Assembly: GCF_038096165.1 (NCBI RefSeq)
Contig: NZ_CP151076.1
Coordinates: forward strand, 5,329,501-5,393,500
Direction of reading: 5' to 3'
Length of the DNA: 64,000 nucleotides
Source: Pseudomonas sp. G.S.17
Lineage (GTDB): Bacteria > Pseudomonadota > Gammaproteobacteria > Pseudomonadales > Pseudomonadaceae
Shown: in pieces, positions 58,413-64,000 of the stretch
How positions within the stretch are numbered: position 1 is the first letter of the stretch
Layout of the letters: the number at the start of each line of letters is the position of its first letter
Program-made: the position numbers and the translations under genes
The notes under the pieces: generated by a model
What the model was told of the DNA's origin: nothing
Databases searched by the model: none
The model's input: only the letters and a program-made list of their open reading frames with translations

Positions 58413-59933
58413 ATGCGTTACGCACATCCCGGTACCGAAGGCGCTCTGGTCAACTTCAAGGAGCGTTACGGTAACTTCATCGGCGGCGAGTTTGTCGCCC
58501 CGGTCAAGGGTCAATACTTCACCAATACTTCGCCGGTCACCGGCAAGCCAATTGCTGAATTCCCGCGCTCCACTGCTGAAGACATCGAAAAAGCCCTGGA
58601 TGCCGCTCATGCCGCAGCCGAAGCCTGGGGCTCGACCTCCGTGCAGGCTCGCTCCCTGGCACTGCTGAAAATCGCCGACCGTATCGAGCAGAACCTCGAA
58701 GTCCTGGCCATCACCGAAACCTGGGACAACGGCAAGGCCGTCCGCGAAACCCTGAACGCCGATATCCCGCTGGCCGTTGACCACTTCCGCTACTTCGCTG
58801 GCGTACTGCGCGCCCAGGAAGGCAGCGCAGCAGAAATCGACGGCAACACAGTTGCCTATCACATCCATGAACCGCTGGGCGTGGTCGGTCAGATCATCCC
58901 GTGGAACTTCCCGATCCTGATGGCCGCCTGGAAACTTGCTCCGGCCCTGGCTGCGGGTAACTGCGTCGTGCTCAAGCCCGCCGAACAGACGCCGTTGGGC
59001 ATCACCGTGCTGATGGAACTGATCGGCGATCTGCTGCCGCCCGGCGTTCTGAACGTCGTGCAAGGCTACGGCCGCGAAGCCGGCGAAGCGCTGGCCAGCA
59101 GCAAGCGTATTGCCAAGATCGCGTTCACCGGTTCGACACCGGTTGGCTCGCACATCATGAGTCTGGCGGCCGCCAACATCATCCCCTCCACCGTGGAACT
59201 GGGCGGCAAATCGCCGAACATCTTCTTCGAAGACATCATGAGCGCCGAGCCTGAGTTCATCGACAAAGCCGCCGAAGGCATCGTGCTGGCGTTCTTCAAC
59301 CAGGGCGAAGTCTGCACCTGCCCATCCCGTGCGTTGATTCAGGAATCCATCTATCCGCAGTTCATGGAAGTCGTGATGCAGAAGGTGCTGAAGATCAAGC
59401 GTGGCGACCCGCTGGACACCGAAACCATGGTCGGCGCCCAGGCTTCGCAGCAGCAATTCGACAAGATTCTTTCGTACCTGGAAATCGCTCAGGGCGAAGG
59501 CGCCGAACTGCTGACGGGCGGCAAGGTAGAAAAACTGGAAGGCGACATGGCGACTGGTTACTACATCCAGCCGACCTTGCTCAAAGGCAACAACAAGATG
59601 CGTGTGTTCCAGGAAGAAATCTTCGGTCCGGTGGTCAGCGTCACGACCTTCAAGGACGAAGCCGAAGCCCTGGCCATCGCCAACGATACCGAGTTCGGCC
59701 TGGGTGCCGGTCTGTGGACTCGCGACATCAACCGCGCCTACCGCGTCGGCCGCGCTATCAAAGCCGGTCGCGTGTGGACCAACTGCTATCACCTGTACCC
59801 GGCGCACGCCGCGTTCGGTGGCTACAAAAAATCCGGTGTTGGTCGCGAAACCCACAAAATCGCGCTTGAGCACTACCAGCAAACCAAAAACCTGCTGGTG
59901 AGCTACGACATCAATCCGCTGGGCTTCTTCTAA
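58413..59933 (+). CDS. exaC: NAD-dependent aldehyde dehydrogenase ExaC
   Basis: A 506-residue ALDH. The general-base E262 is in VELGGKSPN and the nucleophile C301 in GEVCTCPSR. The N-terminal [21 protein letters not shown] and the C-terminal [10 protein letters not shown] are typical of ExaC/AcoD acetaldehyde dehydrogenases for ethanol and acetoin use. The start at 58413 has CAGGAG 8 bases before it; a 23-codon longer frame is rejected. A UUCG-loop terminator follows. Regulation by sigma-54 and the divergent AcoR-like protein is inferred. Confidence 0.95.
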   Translation: MRYAHPGTEGALVNFKERYGNFIGGEFVAPVKGQYFTNTSPVTGKPIAEFPRSTAEDIEKALDAAHAAAEAWGSTSVQARSLALLKIADRIEQNLEVLAITETWDNGKAVRETLNADIPLAVDHFRYFAGVLRAQEGSAAEIDGNTVAYHIHEPLGVVGQIIPWNFPILMAAWKLAPALAAGNCVVLKPAEQTPLGITVLMELIGDLLPPGVLNVVQGYGREAGEALASSKRIAKIAFTGSTPVGSHIMSLAAANIIPSTVELGGKSPNIFFEDIMSAEPEFIDKAAEGIVLAFFNQGEVCTCPSRALIQESIYPQFMEVVMQKVLKIKRGDPLDTETMVGAQASQQQFDKILSYLEIAQGEGAELLTGGKVEKLEGDMATGYYIQPTLLKGNNKMRVFQEEIFGPVVSVTTFKDEAEALAIANDTEFGLGAGLWTRDINRAYRVGRAIKAGRVWTNCYHLYPAHAAFGGYKKSGVGRETHKIALEHYQQTKNLLVSYDINPLGFF

Positions 59934-59948
59934 ACCCGGCTGCTTGAC

Positions 59949-59983
59949 CGCCAATGGCCTCTTCGGAGGCCATTGGCGTTTTT
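59949..59983 (+). terminator. Rho-independent terminator after exaC
   Basis: CGCCAATGGCCTC and GAGGCCATTGGCG make a perfect 13-bp stem closed by a TTCG tetraloop and followed by TTTTT. Confidence 0.95.
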
Positions 59984-60117
59984 GAGGGGGTCTCATGATC
60001 TGCTTTAATTCAAATCATTAGATTGCGCTTTCTAAAGGCGTTAGGCAGCATCGGCTCAACAACCTGATCGAACCCGTCACAGTCCCGGCATTAGCCCTTA
60101 GTGAAGTTGAGGCCACC

Positions 60118-60585
60118 ATGCGGATTATCAAAGCCACGCTGGATCATCTGGACCTGCTCTGCCCGTTGTTCGTCAAATACCGTGAATTCTACGGCGAACA
60201 TCCTTTCCCGGAGTCTTCACGCAGCTTCCTGGAAAAGCGCCTGCGCCGTGACGAATCAGTGATCTATCTTGCGCTGCCGGACGACGATGACACGAAGCTG
60301 CTGGGCTTCTGCCAGCTTTACCCGAGCTACTCGTCGCTGTCCCTCAAACGCGTCTGGATCCTCAACGACATCTACGTCGCCGAGGACGCCCGCCGCCAGC
60401 TGGTCGCTGACCATTTGATGAGAAGCGCAAAAAAAATGGCCAAGGAATCCCAGGCCATCCGCATGCGGGTTTCCACCAGCAGCAACAATGAAGTTGCGCA
60501 GAAAGTTTACGAATCCATCGGCTTTCGCGAAGACAAGGAATTCAAGAACTACGTGCTGCACGTGCTGCCGATCAATGGGGATTGA
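60118..60585 (+). CDS. GNAT family N-acetyltransferase
   Basis: A 155-residue protein. The acetyl-CoA motif A region reads LNDIYVAEDARRQLVADHLMRSAKKMA (about 82-108; the usual Q/RxxGxG/A is partly altered), and the C-terminal NEVAQKVYESIGFRED is motif B. The substrate is unknown. A GAGG box lies 5 bases before the ATG. It is monocistronic, with a REP downstream. Confidence 0.87.
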   Translation: MRIIKATLDHLDLLCPLFVKYREFYGEHPFPESSRSFLEKRLRRDESVIYLALPDDDDTKLLGFCQLYPSYSSLSLKRVWILNDIYVAEDARRQLVADHLMRSAKKMAKESQAIRMRVSTSSNNEVAQKVYESIGFREDKEFKNYVLHVLPINGD

Positions 60586-60600
60586 GTGCCGCGCCGCATC

Positions 60601-60664
60601 TGTAGGAGGGGACCGTGTCTGCTGCGCGACCGTCCGGCGCCTCGCCAACAGGTTGGCGCCTACA
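60601..60664. repeat. REP-like inverted element
   Basis: TGTAGGAGGGG at the left and TTGGCGCCTACA at the right frame about 45 bases including the palindrome GCCAACAGGTTGGC. It is a further REP subtype after the GNAT gene. Confidence 0.6.
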
Positions 60665-60826
60665 GAACTCGGACAAATCCAGTCATACAAATCCGCCACG
60701 CGGCCCGACAAGATCGACGCTCCTCGCCCCGTCATGCGTTTCTCCCTCTATAATCGCGCCCTGATCACTCTCAGCAGTTACTTCCGCACGTGACCCGGCC
60801 GTGGGTCAGCTATACAGGCGCCCTAC

Positions 60827-61474
60827 ATGGACTTCAACCCGCTCGACCTCATTCTTCACCTGGATGTCTACCTGGACCTTCTGGTCACCAACTACGGCAC
60901 CTGGGTTTACGCGATCCTGTTCCTGGTGATTTTCTGCGAAACCGGCCTGGTGGTAATGCCATTCCTGCCCGGTGACTCGCTGCTGTTCATCGCCGGTGCG
61001 GTGGCAGCCGGTGGTGGCATGGACCCGGTGCTGCTGGGCGGGCTGCTGATGTTCGCCGCAATACTCGGCGACAGCACCAACTACATCATCGGCCGCACCG
61101 CCGGAGAACGCCTGTTCAGCAATCCGAAGTCGAAGATCTTTCGTCGGGATTATCTGGAGCGCACCCACGAGTTCTATGAGCGCCATGGCGGCAAGACCGT
61201 CACGCTCGCGCGCTTCCTGCCAATCATTCGCACCTTCGCGCCGTTCGTTGCCGGCGTTGGCAAAATGCATTACCCGCGCTTCCTGGGCTTCAGCGTGCTG
61301 GGTTCGGTACTGTGGGTTGGCGGCCTGGTGACTCTCGGCTACTTCTTCGGCAACGTGCCATTCATCAAGAAAAACCTGTCGGTGCTGGTGCTGGCGATCA
61401 TCCTGCTGTCGCTGCTGCCGATGATTGTGAGTGTGGTCCGCAGCCGCATGGCCCGCTCAGCAGACGCCCGCTAG
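60827..61474 (+). CDS. DedA family membrane protein
   Basis: A 215-residue DedA/VTT protein. VIFCETGLVVMPFLPGDSLLF (about 33-53) and GDSTNYIIGRTAGERL mark the re-entrant region; ARFLPIIRTFAPFVAGVGKM contains the essential Arg pair. DedA proteins are now linked to lipid-carrier (undecaprenyl phosphate) scrambling. mtfA begins 3 bases after the stop, so they share a transcript. The fusion at 47382 carries a second DedA domain. Confidence 0.92.
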   Translation: MDFNPLDLILHLDVYLDLLVTNYGTWVYAILFLVIFCETGLVVMPFLPGDSLLFIAGAVAAGGGMDPVLLGGLLMFAAILGDSTNYIIGRTAGERLFSNPKSKIFRRDYLERTHEFYERHGGKTVTLARFLPIIRTFAPFVAGVGKMHYPRFLGFSVLGSVLWVGGLVTLGYFFGNVPFIKKNLSVLVLAIILLSLLPMIVSVVRSRMARSADAR

Positions 61475-61477
61475 ACG

Positions 61478-62290
61478 ATGTGGTCGTTCAGCCAATGGCG
61501 CCGCCGCCGCACGCTGGCAAAAAATCCGGTCGCACCCGAGCTTTGGCAGCGAGTGCGACAGCACTTGCCGATTCTCGACGGCCTGACCGCTGCACAGGAA
61601 ACCCTGCTGCGTGAGAACAGCGTGCTGTTTTTACAGGACAAGCACATCACCACCTTGCCCGGCGTCGAGCTGAATGACGAACAGCGCCTGTTCATTGCAG
61701 CGCAAGCCCAACTGCCGCTGCTCAATCTGGGCGATCTGAACTGGTATCAGGGTTTTCACGAACTGGTGATTTACCCCGACGACTTCCGCAGCCCGCAACG
61801 CCATCGCGATGCAAGCGGCGTCGAGCACGAATGGGACGGCGAACACAGCGGCGAAGCCTGGCAACAAGGCCCGGTGATCCTGGCGTTGCCCGGCGTGTTA
61901 TCCAGTGGCGACTGGGATGCCTACAATCTGGTTATCCATGAGCTGGCGCACAAACTCGACATGCTCAACGGCGACGCCAACGGTCTGCCGCCCTTGCACA
62001 GCGACATGCGGGTCAGCGAGTGGGCGAGCATCATGCAAAGCGCCTACGACGATCTCAATCGGCAACTGGATCGCCACCTGCACCTCGAAACCGCCATCGA
62101 CCCTTACGCAGCGGAAAACCCCGCCGAATTCTTTGCCGTGACCAGCGAATACTTCTTCAGCGCCCCGGATTTGCTGGCCGAGGCTTACCCGGCAGTGTAC
62201 GAGCAACTCAAGGCCTTCTACCGTCAGGATCCGCTTGCTCGACTGATTTCACTGCAGCGCGATGAACCTTCGTACAAGACTCAGCACTAA
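61478..62290 (+). CDS. mtfA: M90 zinc peptidase, MtfA family
   Basis: A 270-residue protein. The HExxH zinc motif is VIHELAHKLDML (about 150-161) and the downstream Glu lies in NPAEFFAVTSEYFF. WYQGFHELVIYPDDF and PVILALPGV are further MtfA features. In E. coli MtfA binds Mlc and has aminopeptidase activity. Coupled to the dedA gene. Confidence 0.92.
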   Translation: MWSFSQWRRRRTLAKNPVAPELWQRVRQHLPILDGLTAAQETLLRENSVLFLQDKHITTLPGVELNDEQRLFIAAQAQLPLLNLGDLNWYQGFHELVIYPDDFRSPQRHRDASGVEHEWDGEHSGEAWQQGPVILALPGVLSSGDWDAYNLVIHELAHKLDMLNGDANGLPPLHSDMRVSEWASIMQSAYDDLNRQLDRHLHLETAIDPYAAENPAEFFAVTSEYFFSAPDLLAEAYPAVYEQLKAFYRQDPLARLISLQRDEPSYKTQH

Positions 62291-62414
62291 AGGGCTACAC
62301 GCCTAAAGGCGCAAGGCCACGCATGGCAACAGCAACAGAATATGCCTATAATCCGGCCCACTTTTTGGCGTAATCAGCCAAAGCCGTCTGGTCAATCAAA
62401 GGGGGCACTGCCCA

Positions 62415-62942
62415 ATGAGCTACAGCAAGATTCCGGCTGGTAAAGACCTGCCGAACGACATCTACGTCGCGATCGAAATTCCGGCCAACCACGCGCCGAT
62501 CAAATACGAAATCGACAAAGAAACCGATTGCCTGTTCGTTGACCGCTTCATGGCCACGCCGATGTTCTACCCGGCCAACTACGGCTTCATTCCGAACACT
62601 CTGGCTGACGACGGCGATCCCCTCGACGTGTTGGTCGTGACGCCTTACCCGGTTTCCCCAGGTTCGGTAATCCGCGCACGTCCAGTGGGCATCCTGCACA
62701 TGACCGACGACGGCGGCGGCGATGCCAAAGTTATCGCGGTGCCACACGACAAGCTGTCCCAGTTGTACGTCGACGTGAAGGAATACACCGATCTGCCAGC
62801 ACTGCTGCTTGAGCAAATCAAACACTTCTTCGAGAACTACAAAGACCTCGAAAAAGGCAAGTGGGTAAAAATCGAAGGTTGGGGCGACGCAGAAGCCGCC
62901 CGTACCGAGATCATGAAATCGGTAGCCGCCTACAAAGGCTGA
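62415..62942 (+). CDS. ppa: Inorganic pyrophosphatase
   Basis: A 175-residue family I pyrophosphatase. [41 protein letters not shown] (containing the DxDPxD metal site) and KVIAVPHDK are diagnostic. Length is standard. A GGGGGC box precedes the start. A hairpin lies 14 bases after the stop. Confidence 0.97.
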   Translation: MSYSKIPAGKDLPNDIYVAIEIPANHAPIKYEIDKETDCLFVDRFMATPMFYPANYGFIPNTLADDGDPLDVLVVTPYPVSPGSVIRARPVGILHMTDDGGGDAKVIAVPHDKLSQLYVDVKEYTDLPALLLEQIKHFFENYKDLEKGKWVKIEGWGDAEAARTEIMKSVAAYKG

Positions 62943-62956
62943 TAACCCGTTTCAGC

Positions 62957-62992
62957 GTTTGCGGGATGTCTGGCAACAGACATTCCGCAAAC
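62957..62992 (+). terminator. Hairpin after ppa with GCAA tetraloop
   Basis: GTTTGCGGGATGTCTG pairs with CAGACATTCCGCAAAC over 16 bp (one G-T pair) around GCAA. The following AACGTTTA is a poor T tract, so it is a 3'-end hairpin with possible terminator activity. Confidence 0.6.
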
Positions 62993-63317
62993 AACGTTTA
63001 AATCCTCGCAACACCCCGCTCTCCCGACCCTCAACGCCCTTTCTTCACACCTGAAGCCCGCCTGCGCATTGATGCAGCACGCTTTCCGATGCCTGACATT
63101 GGACTCGCTGTGGAAACAATCATTTTTCAGATAAACATATAGGCAGACCTTTCGACGTTTCGACTAAACAATAAACATGACGCCAACGCCTTTAGCACCG
63201 CGCTAAATATCCTGAGCATCGTTTACTTATAACGTGATAATTACAGAATATGCCTACATGGCACCACCAGATTTGTAGTCAGCCCAATACAACCCGGACT
63301 GCACACATCGCGTATTT

Positions 63318-63345
63318 GAACACTTCGTTTATTTAAACAAGTTCA
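63318..63345. promoter_or_regulatory. Candidate repressor operator
   Basis: The dyad GTTTA-TT-TAAAC (63328-63339) is flanked by TGAAC on the left and GTTCA on the right, 24 bases ahead of the repressor ATG. Its position suggests autoregulation. Confidence 0.35.
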
Positions 63346-63368
63346 CGAGATACGTAAAATCCATCGCC

Positions 63369-64000
63369 ATGAATACATCAGGTGATCGACTACGCGCCCT
63401 CCTGCGGGAGTGCCATCTCTCTGCCACGGACTTCGCCGCCAACCGGAAGGTCACACCTCAACATGTGAACAACTGGTTCAAACGCGGCATCCCCATGGCG
63501 CGCCTGGAAGAGGTGGCTGAACTACTGACCGTCAACGCTCGCTGGCTACGCACGGGCGACGGCCCCAAACACCCGAGTGAACCCGCCAATGAACATAACG
63601 GCGGCGATACACCGCTAACGCTCCACCCAGGACGGACCCTGCCGCGTGGAGACATAGAACTGCCGGTATTGAAAGAACAGGAATCGGAAACGGCCATCGC
63701 CCAAGCCCCAGGGAAGACCATCCGTTTGCCACTGCACGTGCTGCAAAGCATGAACATCCACCCCGACAACGCCATCTGCATCGCCATGATTGGCAACAGC
63801 ATGGCCGAGAAAATCCAGGACGGCTCCCTGATCGGCGTCGACCGCGCCCAGACCCGCGTCATCGACGGCGAGATGTACGCCCTCGAACACAGCGGCATGC
63901 TCCGCGTGAAATACCTCTACCGCCTACCCGGCGGCGGCCTGCGCCTGCGCAGCCACAACCACCGCGAATACCCCGACGAACTCTTCACCGCAGAACAGAT
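63369..64000 (+). CDS. LexA/CI-like S24 repressor (cut by window end)
   Basis: An open frame from ATG 63369, starting MNTSGDRLRALLRE and reaching the window edge after 210 residues. Residues 1-60 are an XRE-type HTH (LSATDFAANRKVTPQHVNNW). From about 115 comes an S24 peptidase domain: Ser144 in MIGNSM and Lys181 in LRVKYL, spaced 37 residues apart as in LexA. No Ala-Gly or Cys-Gly cleavage pair is seen in the linker (70-115), so self-cleavage is uncertain. The type resembles PrtR/CI repressors of pyocins, tailocins and prophages. Confidence 0.85.
   Translation, partial: MNTSGDRLRALLRECHLSATDFAANRKVTPQHVNNWFKRGIPMARLEEVAELLTVNARWLRTGDGPKHPSEPANEHNGGDTPLTLHPGRTLPRGDIELPVLKEQESETAIAQAPGKTIRLPLHVLQSMNIHPDNAICIAMIGNSMAEKIQDGSLIGVDRAQTRVIDGEMYALEHSGMLRVKYLYRLPGGGLRLRSHNHREYPDELFTAEQ

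Larger units (their letters stand above)
62943..63368. other. Gene-free, less GC-rich stretch before the repressor gene
   Basis: About 425 bases after ppa hold a 16-bp hairpin (62957-62992) and otherwise no gene. From about 63100 on the composition is clearly richer in A/T than the rest of the window, with several TTTAAA/TAAAC-like tracts, fitting operator/promoter DNA of the downstream repressor or foreign origin. Confidence 0.5.

Overview
The window is 64 kb of chromosome from a gamma-proteobacterium that is almost certainly a Pseudomonas of the fluorescens/syringae lineage. The evidence is the high GC content, the gene orders proA-nadD-rsfS-rlmH-mrdA-rodA-mltB-rlpA and ybeZ-ybeY-corC-lnt, the dacA-ybeD-lipB-lipA set, and several families of REP elements (GTAGGACCGG... 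and GTGGGAGCGAGC... types) in inverted pairs. It is mostly core, housekeeping chromosome. No rRNA, tRNA, CRISPR array or insertion sequence was seen.

Layout. 1-4.5 kb: a truncated NYN-domain gene, a DUF2076 gene, a YciC-like membrane protein translationally coupled to an endonuclease/exonuclease/phosphatase protein, an MFS exporter and a decayed gene fragment. 4.5-17.1 kb: hrpB helicase, a small lipoprotein, fieF, a Gln-rich secreted protein, an Lrp-type regulator facing an uncharacterised minus-strand unit, DUF2788, rluE, amn, an AidB-like dehydrogenase and a 7TMR-DISM histidine kinase. 17.5-27 kb: thiD-thiE-hemL, a Sel1 protein, a DUF1820 gene, miaB, and ybeZ-ybeY-corC-lnt. 27-36.9 kb: ydcF, a hypothetical, leuS-lptE-holA, an overlooked 51-codon arfA, an MltB-family transglycosylase, and lipA/lipB/ybeD on the other strand. 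37-46.5 kb: a minus-strand block for cell-wall elongation and maturation (dacA, rlpA, mltB, rodA, mrdA), followed by rlmH, rsfS, nadD and proA. 46.7-56 kb: an AAG-type DNA glycosylase, a DedA-PAP2 fusion, a Lon-N domain protein, an LrgA/LrgB pair, a MaoC protein, a MORN-repeat/caspase-fold lipoprotein, a short-chain oxidoreductase, a YceK-type lipoprotein, ubiX and mpl. 56-60 kb: an AcoR-type sigma-54 activator divergent from the aldehyde dehydrogenase exaC, with a recognisable -24/-12 promoter. 60-64 kb: GNAT, dedA, mtfA, ppa, then a less GC-rich gap leading to a LexA/CI-like repressor cut by the window end, which may mark the edge of a prophage or tailocin locus.

Most notable. The arfA gene, too short for ordinary ORF cut-offs, carries a 12-bp hairpin inside its own 3' coding sequence, just upstream of its hydrophobic tail. 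This is the arrangement expected for a gene whose mRNA is deliberately made non-stop. Other points of interest are the MORN-caspase lipoprotein, the unexplained minus-strand transcription unit opposite the Lrp-type regulator, a perfect hairpin over the ydcF ribosome binding site, and a REP element that supplies the rluE stop codon.
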